From an uncultured Nocardioidaceae bacterium (GTDB lineage Bacteria; Actinomycetota; Actinomycetes; Propionibacteriales; Nocardioidaceae), in assembly GCA_902805845.1 (NCBI GenBank), contig CADCUI010000022.1, positions 1 through 46,355 on the forward strand: DNA of 46,355 nt, written 5' to 3'. How positions within the stretch are numbered: position 1 is the first letter of the stretch; each line of letters begins with the position of its first letter. Position numbers and translations under genes: made by a program. Shown here in pieces: positions 17,561 to 28,129 of the stretch. Below the pieces are notes generated by a model. It was not told the DNA's origin. It saw only the letters and a list, made by a program, of their open reading frames with translations, and searched no databases.

Positions 17561-19374
17561 GCGCCCGGCGCGGAGGCGTGTCGAACAGGGCGCCGAACGG
17601 CGCGTCGAGGCGGCGGCCGGCGCTCCTCGTCGCGGTCTCCGTCGCACTGCTGCTGGCGGCGGGCTGTGCGTCCCTGCCCGACGACGGGCCGGTCCAGGCC
17701 TCCGGCACCCAGTCCCCGAGCAGCGCGGCGGCGCCCTTCGACTTCAACCCGCCGGGCCCCGCGCCGGGCGCCCGGCCCGCGGAGATCGTGAGCGGGTTCC
17801 TCCGGGCTCTCCAGGCGACGCCGGTGACCACCCGGGTGGCCGCGGAGTACCTCGGTCGGGACGCCGCGGCCGGATGGCGGCCGGACCGCAGGACCCTCGT
17901 CTACGGCACCCCGCGCGTGCGTCAGCACGGTGCCCGCGTCCTGGTCGACCTCGACAGCACCTTCGAGCTCGACCGGCACGGCCGGTGGGAGGCCAGGCGC
18001 CGAGGCAGCGAACGCCCCACCGCCAGGCTCGGCTTCGACATGGTCCGCGAGGACGGCGAGTGGCGGATCACCGATCCGCCGGACGCGATGATCGTGCCAC
18101 GTTCACACTTCGAGACCCGCTACCGCGAGTACTCCCTCTTCTTCTTCGACCTGAGCGCGTCGGTGCTCGTGCCGGAGCCGGTCTACCTCCCGGTCGGTGT
18201 CCAGGCGCCGACGCTCCTCGTGTCGGCGCTGCTGGCCGGGCCGCGTCGAGGCGATGGAGCCGTGGAGCGGACCTTCCTCCCGCAAGGCACGAAGCTGGAG
18301 GTGAGTGTCCCGGTCGACGGCGGCGGCGTGGCGGAGGTCCCGCTGACCGGCGCGGTCCTCGACCTGTCGGGGGACCAGCGGCAGCTCGTGGCCGCCCAGC
18401 TGGCGTGGACCCTGGGCCAGGTCCCCGGCGTGGAGGCGTTCCGGATGTCCGTGGACGGCACCCCCGTGCAGGTCCCGGGCACCGGCAGCGTGATCGACGT
18501 GGGGACGTGGCAGGAGTACTCACCGGCGATCGCCTCGGCCTCGACCGACCTCTTCGGGGTCCGGGGGGACGCGGTGGTCCAGGTGGTGGGGGACTCCCCG
18601 CTCGAGGCGGCCGAGCTCGGCCAAGCCGTGAACGGACCCCCGCGGTCGCTCGGCGTCAACATGACGGGCCAGCGCTTCGCCGTCGTCGCCGCCGACGGCC
18701 GCACGGTCGTGGTGCTCTCGCGCGCCGGTGCCGACGTGCGTCCCCGGACGGCGTACGTCGGCAGCGACGTGCTGCGGCCGATGTGGGACCGCACGGACCG
18801 GCTCTGGCTGGTGGAGCGCACGGCGGTCGGTTCCCGGGTGCTCGTGGGCTCGGCGTCCGGGGTCCGCCCCATCACGGCACCGGGCCTGGAGTCCGAGACC
18901 GTGCTCGCGGCCGCCTTGTCGCGAGACGGCACGCGTCTGGTGGCAGCGGTCGAGGGGCGGCGGCCCGGCTCGACGGCCGGTGCCCGGCTGGTCCTGCTGC
19001 GGGTGGTCCGCGGCCTCGCCGAGGTCCCGCAGCGGCTGACGCCCGCCCGGCCCGTCACGACCGCCGAGCCGCTGATCCGGGTCCTCGACGTCGGCTGGCG
19101 CGACCCGACCACGGTGGCGGCGCTGACACGACCCTCCAGGACGACCAGCCAGGTCCTGCTCGCGGCAGTGGACGGATCCACCGCCTCGGTGGGGCTCCAG
19201 GTCCCGATCGACGTGCTGTTCGCCCGAGGCGTGAGCCTGGCGGCGTCGCCCGGAGGCCCGACGGCGCTCATGGTCGCCACCGTCGACCAGCAGCTCCAGG
19301 AGCTCGACCCGGTGGGTCGGTGGCTGCCCGGTGACGGGTCGACCGGGTTGCGGATCCCCACGTACGTCGGCTGA
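17557..19374 (+). CDS. lpqB: LpqB family lipoprotein, MtrB accessory protein
   Basis: Protein of 605 aa. A lipoprotein signal peptide (RRRPALLVAVSVALLLAAGC) ends in lipobox LAAGC with the acylated cysteine near residue 37. A GerMN-type domain lies at about 190-320 (VYLPVGVQAPTLLVSALLAGP), followed by a long LpqB beta-propeller-like domain. In mycobacteria LpqB interacts with the MtrB sensor and alters MtrA phosphorylation. The GTG overlaps the mtrB stop by 4 bp. A second GTG at 17578 is a possible start but would shorten the basic region of the signal. Confidence 0.93.
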   Translation: MSARRGGVSNRAPNGASRRRPALLVAVSVALLLAAGCASLPDDGPVQASGTQSPSSAAAPFDFNPPGPAPGARPAEIVSGFLRALQATPVTTRVAAEYLGRDAAAGWRPDRRTLVYGTPRVRQHGARVLVDLDSTFELDRHGRWEARRRGSERPTARLGFDMVREDGEWRITDPPDAMIVPRSHFETRYREYSLFFFDLSASVLVPEPVYLPVGVQAPTLLVSALLAGPRRGDGAVERTFLPQGTKLEVSVPVDGGGVAEVPLTGAVLDLSGDQRQLVAAQLAWTLGQVPGVEAFRMSVDGTPVQVPGTGSVIDVGTWQEYSPAIASASTDLFGVRGDAVVQVVGDSPLEAAELGQAVNGPPRSLGVNMTGQRFAVVAADGRTVVVLSRAGADVRPRTAYVGSDVLRPMWDRTDRLWLVERTAVGSRVLVGSASGVRPITAPGLESETVLAAALSRDGTRLVAAVEGRRPGSTAGARLVLLRVVRGLAEVPQRLTPARPVTTAEPLIRVLDVGWRDPTTVAALTRPSRTTSQVLLAAVDGSTASVGLQVPIDVLFARGVSLAASPGGPTALMVATVDQQLQELDPVGRWLPGDGSTGLRIPTYVG

Positions 19375-19412
19375 GGCCCGCTCGCGCCCCCGGCGCCGAG
19401 CCCGGCGGCGTC

Positions 19413-20234
19413 ATGCACAGGCGTGGCCGGGCCGCCATGTCGTCGTCGGTTCCGCGCCACCATGGCCGGGTGCTCGACGCCTGGCTCGATCTCGTCCTGG
19501 GCTCGCGGTGCGCCGGGTGCGGCGCACCGGGGCGGGCGCTGTGCGTCGGCTGTGACGGCGCCCTCGCGCGCGTGGCGGCGGAGGCCTGGCCCACCCCGAC
19601 GCCGCCAGGGCTGGTCCGCCCGTCCGCGACGGCAGCGTACGGAGACCAGGTCCGGGCAATGGTGATCGCGCACAAGGAGGAAGGGAGGCTGGCGCTGGCT
19701 CGTCCGTTGGGACGGCTGCTCGGGGCCGCCGTGCTCGACGCCGCCCTCGCGCCCGCCGCCGGGACTGTCCCGCCGCGGCAGGCCACCGGGATCGATCTCG
19801 TCCCGGTCCCGTCCCATCCCGCGGTCGTCCGGCAGCGGGGCCACGACCCACTTCTGCGGATCGCGCGCGTCGCGGCCGGCGATCTTCGTCGGCAGGGCTT
19901 CGACGTCCGGGTGCGACGGCTGCTGCGGGTGACCGGGGCGCGTCCCGGCGACCAGGCGGGGCTCGACGCCGCGGCGCGTGCCGCCAACCTCGACGGGCGG
20001 TTCACGACCCGTCCGCGTGCCGGCGACGCCGCTGGCCGCCGCGGCGGGAACGGCCATGAGCGGGTCCTGGTGATCGTCGACGACGTCATCACCACCGGTG
20101 CCACGCTGCGTGAGGCGCAGCGCGCGCTGGAGGCGGCCGGTTTCCCGCCGCACGCGGCGGCCTGCGTGGCCGCCACCCGCCGGCGGCTGCCAGCGGGCGG
20201 ACCCCCGCTTCCGAGGAGCGGTCCGGAGGACTAG
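19413..20234 (+). CDS. ComF family phosphoribosyltransferase-like protein
   Basis: Protein of 273 aa. An N-terminal zinc ribbon (CAGCGAPGRALCVGC) is followed by the VPVPSHPAVVRQRGHDP segment and a PRPP-binding loop VLVIVDDVITTGAT typical of type I phosphoribosyltransferases. Named for Bacillus ComFC, a DNA-uptake protein; in actinobacteria the lpqB-comF-hpf-secA order is conserved and competence is not implied. The start is uncertain: ATG at 19413 or at 19437, neither with a good Shine-Dalgarno sequence. Its stop codon overlaps the -10 box of the RNA locus downstream. Confidence 0.88.
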   Translation: MHRRGRAAMSSSVPRHHGRVLDAWLDLVLGSRCAGCGAPGRALCVGCDGALARVAAEAWPTPTPPGLVRPSATAAYGDQVRAMVIAHKEEGRLALARPLGRLLGAAVLDAALAPAAGTVPPRQATGIDLVPVPSHPAVVRQRGHDPLLRIARVAAGDLRRQGFDVRVRRLLRVTGARPGDQAGLDAAARAANLDGRFTTRPRAGDAAGRRGGNGHERVLVIVDDVITTGATLREAQRALEAAGFPPHAAACVAATRRRLPAGGPPLPRSGPED

Positions 20235-20237
20235 CGT
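20209..20237 (+). promoter_or_regulatory. Promoter of the structured RNA upstream of hpf
   Basis: TTCCGA (20209-20214), a 17-bp spacer and TAGCGT (20232-20237, overlapping the comF stop codon). Six bases after the -10 box comes A20244, the first base of the long-range helix of the RNA. The match between predicted transcription start and helix start supports both calls. Confidence 0.5.
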
Positions 20238-20243
20238 CTGAGC

Positions 20244-20572
20244 ATGGAGTCCGTCCGGGTCCGTGGTTGCGCCGGCGGGAGCAGTCCGGGACCCGAGCCC
20301 GGCGAGTCCTGCCGGCAAGCCGATGCCAGTCGCAGGCGAAACGGTCCACGTAAGACGCCGCTCCGGGCGCCCATGGGTGCTCGGCGTCGTCGATCACGGT
20401 GCGGCTTAGAGGTAAGTCCTGCCGTCCAGGGGCCGCCAGATGCGGCGCCGGTGCCGACTGCCTCCGGGCAGCCGGCGCCACCGGGCGAGAAGGCGGGTAG
20501 TGGCAGAGAAGCCGCGAGAGTCTCAGCAGGCGGTTGTGGGGTCGAAGACCAGGTCGGCCGGACGGGCTCCAT
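20244..20572 (+). ncRNA. Large structured non-coding RNA upstream of hpf, probable raiA-type RNA
   Basis: A gap of 402 bp between comF and hpf has no credible coding frame but dense pairing. P1: 20244-20258 with 20558-20572, 15 consecutive pairs including one G-U, closing the whole element. P2: 20271-20280 with 20307-20316 (10 pairs), capped by 20286-20290 with 20298-20302. P3: 20354-20360 with 20382-20388 and an inner stem 20367-20372 with 20375-20380. P4: 20432-20436 with 20442-20446. P5: 20450-20462 with 20467-20479, 12 pairs and one A-C mismatch, closed by a cUCCGg tetraloop. P6: 20540-20543 with 20547-20550. A separate 7-bp hairpin follows at 20587-20606. The raiA motif is a known structured RNA class found upstream of raiA/hpf in Firmicutes and Actinobacteria; the location is the basis for that name. 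I could not run a covariance search. Confidence 0.7.
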
Positions 20573-20586
20573 CCGAGGCATCTTCA

Positions 20587-20606
20587 CCGGTACGGACGGG
20601 TACCGG
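20587..20606 (+). terminator. Hairpin between the RNA and hpf
   Basis: CCGGTAC-GGACGG-GTACCGG is a perfect 7-bp stem with a 6-nt loop. It lies 14 bases after P1 of the RNA and 18 bases before the hpf Shine-Dalgarno sequence. It may define the 3' end of the RNA or attenuate transcription into hpf. No U-tract follows. Confidence 0.4.
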
Positions 20607-20636
20607 CAGCCACGCGTCGAATACGGGAGGTAATGC

Positions 20637-21047
20637 ATGGATGTCGTCGTGAACGGTCGCCACTTCGAGGTGTCGGACCGCTTCCGAGCCCACGTCGAGG
20701 AGAAGCTCGGGCGGCTCGAGAAGCACGACCACCGGCTGATCAGGGTGGAGGTCGAGCTCGCGATGGAGCGCAACCCGCGGCTGCAGGACAAGGCCGTGCG
20801 CGTCGAGCTGACGGCGTTCTCGAAGGGGCCGGTGATCAGGGCCGAGGCGGCGGCCGAGGACAAGATGACCGCCCTGGACAGGGCACTGGACAAGATGGCG
20901 GCACAGATGCGCCGGGCCGCTGACCGCAAGCGGGTCCATCGCGGCAAGCACACGCCAGTCTCGGTGAGCCAGGCTCTGGCCGGCTCGGTGGCCGACGACT
21001 CGGCGCCGGTCGAGCCGCCGGAGGAGACGTCGCGCCAGGTGGCCTAG
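20637..21047 (+). CDS. hpf: Ribosome hibernation promoting factor, N-terminal part (split by in-frame TAG)
   Basis: Fragment of 136 aa with the ribosome-binding HPF/RaiA domain: MDVVVNGRHFEVSDRFRAHVEEKLGRLEKH, the ERNPRLQDKAVRVELTAFSKGPVIRAEA strand region and DKMTALDRALDKMAAQMRR helix, then a basic and acidic linker. It ends at TAG (21045-21047) after RQVA. The next codon begins a frame encoding exactly the C-terminal domain of long HPF, so the normal protein of about 204 aa is interrupted. The domain binds the decoding region of the 30S subunit. If only this part is made it would act like a short-form HPF. GGGAGG lies six bases before the ATG. Confidence 0.9.
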   Translation: MDVVVNGRHFEVSDRFRAHVEEKLGRLEKHDHRLIRVEVELAMERNPRLQDKAVRVELTAFSKGPVIRAEAAAEDKMTALDRALDKMAAQMRRAADRKRVHRGKHTPVSVSQALAGSVADDSAPVEPPEETSRQVA

Positions 21048-21251
21048 TTGACCGTCGACGGCGACGGACCGCTGGTGGTGCGGGAGAAGACGCACACCGC
21101 CGGACCGATGACGCTGGGCCAGGCCTTGTACGAGATGGAGCTGGTCGGCCACGACTTCTTCCTCTTCGTCGACCAGGACACCTCCCGACCGTCGGTGGTC
21201 TACCGCCGCAAGGGATATGACTACGGAGTGATCACCCTCGAGGCCGGCTAG
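21048..21251 (+). CDS. hpf: C-terminal dimerisation domain of long HPF, downstream of the in-frame TAG
   Basis: Fragment of 67 aa: PLVVREKTHTAGPMTL, QALYEMELVGHDFFLFVD and RPSVVYRRKGYDYGVI are the typical 'ribosome-associated protein Y C-terminal' domain, which dimerises HPF and joins two 70S ribosomes into 100S particles. It is in the same frame as, and immediately after, the TAG ending the N-terminal part. The first codon is TTG, a possible start by termination-reinitiation, but there is no separate Shine-Dalgarno sequence. Could be a sequencing error, a recent nonsense mutation, read-through, or a true two-cistron arrangement. The domain itself shows no decay. Confidence 0.8.
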   Translation: MTVDGDGPLVVREKTHTAGPMTLGQALYEMELVGHDFFLFVDQDTSRPSVVYRRKGYDYGVITLEAG

Positions 21252-21298
21252 GGCCATACGCGGACTAGGCCCCCACGCCGACCGGTGTGGCGGATTCG

Positions 21299-21328
21299 CT
21301 GACCGGACTAGCCCGAACGTGCCATGAT
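21299..21328 (+). promoter_or_regulatory. Promoter CTGACC-18-CATGAT, leaderless start of the response regulator
   Basis: CTGACC (21299-21304), an 18-bp spacer and CATGAT (21323-21328), followed by six bases and the GTG at 21335. No Shine-Dalgarno sequence lies between, so the transcript is probably leaderless. Confidence 0.45.
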
Positions 21329-21334
21329 CAGCGC

Positions 21335-22039
21335 GTGTCCAACGCTCACCCCTCGGCCCCGTACCCGTCGGCACAACCCGATGAGGCGCCGATCCGTGTG
21401 CTCGTGGTCGACGACCAGGAGCTGTTCCGGCGCGGCCTCACGATGCTGCTCGCCGTCGAGGACGACATCCAGGTCATCGGCGAGGCGTCGGACGGCGGGT
21501 CGGCGATCGAGCTCGCACGCACCCACCTGCCCGACGTCGTGCTCATGGACGTGCGGATGCCGAAGCAGGGCGGGATCGAGTCGTGCTCGGCGCTCAAGGA
21601 AGCCGCCCCGAACACACGGATCATCATGCTCACCGTCAGCGACGACGAGGCCGACCTCTACGACGCCGTCAAGAACGGTGCCTCCGGCTACCTGCTCAAG
21701 GACTCCTCGACCGACGAGGTCGCGCAGGCAGTGCGCGTCGTCGCCGACGGTCAGTCGCTCATCAGCCCCTCGATGGCGATCAAGCTGCTCGACGAGTTCA
21801 AGCAGATGTCGCGCAACGACCGGTCCAGCGCGCCGACACCGCGGCTGACCGACCGCGAGCTGGAGGTGCTGCGGCTCGTGGCTCAGGGCCTGAACAACCG
21901 TGAGATCGCCCGGCAGCTGTTCATCAGCGAGAACACGGTCAAGAACCACGTCCGCAACATCCTGGAGAAGCTGCAGCTCCACTCCCGCATGGAAGCCGTG
22001 ATGTACGCCGTACGGGAGAAGCTGTTCGACATCCCGTGA
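21335..22039 (+). CDS. NarL/FixJ family response regulator with LuxR-type HTH
   Basis: Protein of 234 aa. Receiver domain: VLVVDDQELFRRGL, phospho-acceptor D72 in VVLMDVRMPKQGG, LTVSDDE and a lysine in GYLLKDSS. C-terminal LuxR helix-turn-helix: LTDRELEVLRLVAQGLNNREIARQLFISENTVKNHV. No sensor kinase is encoded next to it, so it is an orphan in this window. The GTG at 21335 is preferred over an upstream start at 21287, because the promoter boxes lie between them. It overlaps the next gene by 4 bp (GTGA). A homologue at this place, between hpf and secA, is common in actinobacteria; its target is unknown. Confidence 0.9.
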   Translation: MSNAHPSAPYPSAQPDEAPIRVLVVDDQELFRRGLTMLLAVEDDIQVIGEASDGGSAIELARTHLPDVVLMDVRMPKQGGIESCSALKEAAPNTRIIMLTVSDDEADLYDAVKNGASGYLLKDSSTDEVAQAVRVVADGQSLISPSMAIKLLDEFKQMSRNDRSSAPTPRLTDRELEVLRLVAQGLNNREIARQLFISENTVKNHVRNILEKLQLHSRMEAVMYAVREKLFDIP

Positions 22040-23262
22040 CCGGCGGTTCGCCGGTCAGGGAGTCGCTCTCCGCCGCCCAGGCACGCAGGGTGGCGCTCGC
22101 CGCCCAGGGCTTCACCGACCGCCTGCACGCCCGGCCCACGCTGCGCACCCTCGTGCGCACCGTCGGCCGCACCGGCGTGCTGCAGATCGACTCCGTCAAC
22201 GTGCTGCAGCGTGCCCACTACCTGCCGTTGTTCAGCCGGATGGGCCCCTACGACACCGGGCTCCTCGACCGGGCCTCGGGCCGGGCTCCCCGGCGGCTGG
22301 TGGAGTACTGGGCGCACGTCGCGGCGTTCATGCCCGTCGACCTCTGGCCGGTCATGGCGCACCGGATGCGTCACTACCGCGAGCAGGGCCATGACTGGGC
22401 CGCGATCAAGCACCGGCCCGAGCTCGTCGACTCGATCCTCGCGACGGTCCGCGCCGAGGGACCCAAGACCGCACGTGACCTCGACGACGGCCTGCCGAGG
22501 ACGCGCGACCACTGGGGCTGGAACTGGTCGGAGAGCAAGAAGGCGCTCGAGTACCTGTTCGCGGCCGGGGAGCTCGCCGTCGCCCGCCGCAACTCCGCCT
22601 TCGAGCGGGTGTACGACCTCCCGGAGCGGGTCCTTCCACGCGAGGTCCTCGAGGTGCCCGAGCCGTCGAGGGAGGATGCCCAGATGGAGCTGGTGAGGCG
22701 GGCGGCGCGCTCTCACGGCGTCGCCACCGAGCGCAGCCTCGCCGACTACTACCGGATGCGCGGAACGGACACCCGGGTGGCGGTGCGCTCGCTGGTGGAG
22801 GCCGGCGAGCTGCAGCCGGTGACCGTCGAGGGCTGGCGGCAGCCGGCGTACCTCCACCGCGATGCGCGGATTCCCCGACGGGTCGACGCCTGCACGCTGC
22901 TCAGCCCGTTCGACCCGGTCGTCTGGGAGCGGGCCCGGGCCGAGGCGATGTTCGGGTTTCACTACCGCATCGAGATCTACGTCCCGGCCCCGCGCCGGGT
23001 CCACGGCTACTACGTGCTGCCGTTCCTGCTCGGCGACCGGCTGGCGGCACGGGTCGACCTGAAGGCCGACCGCGCATCCGCCACGCTGCTCGTGCACGCG
23101 GCGTACGCCGAGGCGCACGCGCACGCGCCCGGGCACGTCGCGGACCGGTTGGCGCAGGCGCTCGGCGACCTCGCGCAGTGGCTGGGGCTCACCCGGGTGC
23201 TCGTGCATCCACGGGGAGACCTCTGGCGGCCCCTGTCCGACGCCCTCGGCGCCGTGGTCTGA
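22036..23262 (+). CDS. AlkX/YcaQ-family DNA glycosylase-like winged-helix protein
   Basis: Protein of 408 aa of the winged-helix DUF1006 family, relatives of which (AlkZ, AlkX/YcaQ) excise bulky alkyl lesions and unhook interstrand crosslinks. The start LSAAQARRVALAAQGF, the catalytic-type QID motif (Q50, D52) in LQIDSVNVLQRAHYLPLFSR, VEYWAHVAAFMP and the ending LLSPFDPVVWERAR...FHYRIEIYVP fit the family. The Q-x-D form is that of YcaQ/AlkX rather than the Q-x-Q of AlkZ. Translation is coupled to the response regulator by a 4-bp overlap, which suggests shared regulation, perhaps by stress. Confidence in family is high; activity is inferred. Confidence 0.88.
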   Translation: MTGGSPVRESLSAAQARRVALAAQGFTDRLHARPTLRTLVRTVGRTGVLQIDSVNVLQRAHYLPLFSRMGPYDTGLLDRASGRAPRRLVEYWAHVAAFMPVDLWPVMAHRMRHYREQGHDWAAIKHRPELVDSILATVRAEGPKTARDLDDGLPRTRDHWGWNWSESKKALEYLFAAGELAVARRNSAFERVYDLPERVLPREVLEVPEPSREDAQMELVRRAARSHGVATERSLADYYRMRGTDTRVAVRSLVEAGELQPVTVEGWRQPAYLHRDARIPRRVDACTLLSPFDPVVWERARAEAMFGFHYRIEIYVPAPRRVHGYYVLPFLLGDRLAARVDLKADRASATLLVHAAYAEAHAHAPGHVADRLAQALGDLAQWLGLTRVLVHPRGDLWRPLSDALGAVV

Positions 23263-23300
23263 ACCTGCGCAAGTCGTCTGCCGGGTCGCGGCGCGCTGGG

Positions 23301-23306
23301 TAGAGT
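23301..23306 (+). promoter_or_regulatory. Possible -10 box TAGAGT of secA
   Basis: TAGAGT lies about 40 bases before the secA GTG, predicting a leader of roughly 33 nt that includes GGGAG ten bases before the start. No -35 is evident. Confidence 0.3.
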
Positions 23307-23345
23307 GGCAGGCGATCCACCACTGCGACCGGGAGCCCACGTTCT

Positions 23346-26195
<2,850 letters not shown>

Positions 26196-26205
26196 CAGCG
26201 CCGGG

Positions 26206-26706
26206 TCAGCTGAACTGCAGGACGGTGCAGATCCACCGTCCGCCACGCTGCTCGAGGCGCATGGCGACGGCGCGCGAGCGGTGCCCGTGCCGCACGTGCA
26301 CGCTGACCTCCGCGACCTCCGTGGAGGGCCGGCAGACGTGGACGCTGCGAACCTGCGGACGCAGCGACCGGGGTGCCGTCCCGGCGGCGCGTCGTACGAC
26401 CAGGGCCCGTCGCTCGAGGTCACGGTGCACGTCGGGGGCGGTCCACCGCACCAGCTGACTGGCCGGACGCTGTCCACCGAGGGTCTCGACGACAGCCTGT
26501 GCCAGCCGCGCCGCCCAGCCGCGCACCTCGGCGTCGGACACACCCGGCAGCCGGGGTGGGGCGACGGCGTCCAGCTCGGGTGTCTCGGGCAGCCCCGGCT
26601 GGCTGCCGTGGAGGTCCAGAGCCAGCGTGCCCTGGACGCCGTAGGGCGCCGTTCGTGTGCCGACCTGGTCGGGTCGGCTCCGCAAGGTCAGAGGATGCTC
26701 GGTCAC
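26206..26706 (-). CDS. Rv3235 family protein
   Basis: Protein of 166 aa. The C-terminal 110 residues match the actinobacterial Rv3235 family: a helix WAARLAQAVVETLGGQRPASQLVRW, then VHRDLERRALVVRR and a strand-rich end VRHGHRSRAVAMRLEQRGGRWICTVLQ. The fold resembles a small alpha+beta (NTF2-like) domain. Function is unknown. It lies 44 bp downstream of the LysM gene on the same strand, probably in one operon, and faces secA tail to tail. Confidence 0.8.
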   Translation of the reverse strand: MTEHPLTLRSRPDQVGTRTAPYGVQGTLALDLHGSQPGLPETPELDAVAPPRLPGVSDAEVRGWAARLAQAVVETLGGQRPASQLVRWTAPDVHRDLERRALVVRRAAGTAPRSLRPQVRSVHVCRPSTEVAEVSVHVRHGHRSRAVAMRLEQRGGRWICTVLQFS

Positions 26707-26750
26707 GGCGGTGCTCCTGTCGTAGGGATGGGGCGCTCAGCTCTGGGGGC

Positions 26751-27455
26751 TCAGCTCAGTGGCCCGGGGCGCCCTGGCAGCCGGAGGAGGGTGCCGGGCC
26801 GGATCAGGTGGGGATCGCTGCCCACGGCAGCGCGGTTGAACGCGAAGAGCCGACGCCACGACCGGTCGACTGCCGCGTCAGGAGACCCTGGGGGAAGCTG
26901 GGCGGCAGAGATTCCCCAGAGGGTGTCGCCGGCCCGCACGCGGTAGGTCTCCCGGCGCTCGCTGGTGCCGGTCACCCGGTCGGGAAGGGGGAGCCCCGAG
27001 AGAGACCTCGGGAACCGGGGCTGCTCGTGCGCCACCGCGACCGCCGGCCCGGCGGTGGAGACGAGCGCGCCCGGACCGGCCACAGCGGGCGCCAGGATCG
27101 CGGGTACGGCGGCCGCGCCGACCAGCCGGCAGACGATGCGCCGGACCCCCTGGGGCTCCAGTGCAGCGAGTGCGCCGAGCCGCCACCGGGCGCCTGAGGG
27201 TCCACGGAGATCATCGAGGCACGCGAGCACGCACAGCAGCAGCCAGGCCCACGTCAGGGCAGCCCCGGCAGCGCTGAGGATGACGAGCATCGCGGCCACC
27301 TGGTCATCGGGCGGAGCGGTGCCGGTGAGGACCTCGGCGGATCCCACGACGACGCGGCGGAGCGCCACCGCCCCCGACGCTCCAACGGCGAAGAGCAGGA
27401 CGAGCAGTGACACGGACCGCAGGCCGTGACCGCGCGAATCGTCTGTAGGTGGCAT
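26751..27455 (-). CDS. Membrane protein with C-terminal LysM domain
   Basis: Protein of 234 aa. Hydrophobic segments at about residues 14-32, 52-75 and 112-140 anchor the N-terminal half; a linker is followed by a LysM domain (YRVRAGDTLWGISAAQL ... LIRPGTLLRLPG) that binds peptidoglycan glycans. The layout resembles actinobacterial LysM membrane proteins near cell-envelope loci. The ATG at 27455 is preferred; an in-frame GTG at 27506 would add 17 polar residues, and neither has a strong Shine-Dalgarno sequence. It diverges from the gene at 27577 and reads into the Rv3235-family gene, which suggests a shared envelope role. Confidence 0.75.
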   Translation of the reverse strand: MPPTDDSRGHGLRSVSLLVLLFAVGASGAVALRRVVVGSAEVLTGTAPPDDQVAAMLVILSAAGAALTWAWLLLCVLACLDDLRGPSGARWRLGALAALEPQGVRRIVCRLVGAAAVPAILAPAVAGPGALVSTAGPAVAVAHEQPRFPRSLSGLPLPDRVTGTSERRETYRVRAGDTLWGISAAQLPPGSPDAAVDRSWRRLFAFNRAAVGSDPHLIRPGTLLRLPGRPGPLS

Positions 27456-27576
27456 TGTTCTCTCACGTTGGACAGCGTTTGACGTTGTTTGCCGATTCTG
27501 GGCCACGGAGACCCCGAGATCAATCCGGACGTGGTTGCTTGTTGACAGCCCGAGGCCGCTCGGTGAGGGTGCAGCG

Positions 27577-28110
27577 GTGACCTGGGAGAGCCGCCTCTTC
27601 GACCTCTTCGACGACCTGGAGCAACAGGCCGAGGGGCTCCACCGGGTGGACCTGGACGCGGAGGTCGCCGAGCTGGCTCGTGCCGGCTACTCGGAGGTGG
27701 CGCTGGCCTCGCGCTTCCACGCCTCACCGGCGCACGCGGTGGAGATCACCCTCACGGGTGGCGCCGTGGTGCGTGGCGAGCTGGGGCGGGCGGGCCGTGA
27801 CTGGTGTCTGGTGGCCGAGGCGCAGCCGACCGGCCGGGAGGTGCTGGTGAGCCTGCCGGCGGTCACGGCGGTACGCGGCCTCTCGACCCGCGCAGTCCCG
27901 GAAGCGGCTCGGCCGCTGTCGGCACGACTCGGTCTCGGCTCGGTCCTGCGCCGGGTGGCGGAGGAGGCGGAGCGGGTGCACGTGGTGAGCACCGACGGCA
28001 GCCGGCGTCAGGGCGTGGTGCAGCGCGTGGGCGCGGACTTCTTCGAGCTCAGCAGCGAGCCGGGGCTGGTCGTCGTGCCCTTTGTCGGTCTTGCCCTCCT
28101 GCGGCGGTGA
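27577..28110 (+). CDS. Conserved hypothetical protein
   Basis: Protein of 177 aa, soluble, acidic at the N-terminus (WESRLFDLFDDLEQQAEGL, LDAEVAELARAGYSEVALASRF), followed by a beta-rich region with repeated strand-turn patterns (VEITLTGGAVVRGELGRAGRDWCLVAE and VHVVSTDGSRRQGVVQRVGADFFEL) that may be an Sm-like or small barrel fold. I do not recognise a named family with a function, though similar proteins occur near secA in related genomes. The GTG start has GAGGG nearby and TTGACA lies at 27542-27547. It converges with the HTH gene. Confidence 0.65.
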   Translation: MTWESRLFDLFDDLEQQAEGLHRVDLDAEVAELARAGYSEVALASRFHASPAHAVEITLTGGAVVRGELGRAGRDWCLVAEAQPTGREVLVSLPAVTAVRGLSTRAVPEAARPLSARLGLGSVLRRVAEEAERVHVVSTDGSRRQGVVQRVGADFFELSSEPGLVVVPFVGLALLRR

Positions 28111-28129
28111 CGCCGGTCCGACAGGGGGA

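Noticed and set aside
20244-20633. Short plus-strand protein overlapping the RNA locus (ATG at 20244)
   Set aside because: The product is Arg/Pro/Gly-rich without family features, and its start coincides with the paired strand of P1. The region is better explained as structured RNA.
20235-20636. RNase P RNA, tmRNA or cobalamin/TPP riboswitch in the comF-hpf gap
   Set aside because: I looked for their signature boxes (for example GAGGAAAGUCC of RNase P and the B12 box). A partial match, GAGGTAAGTCC near 20410, is not supported by the other RNase P elements.
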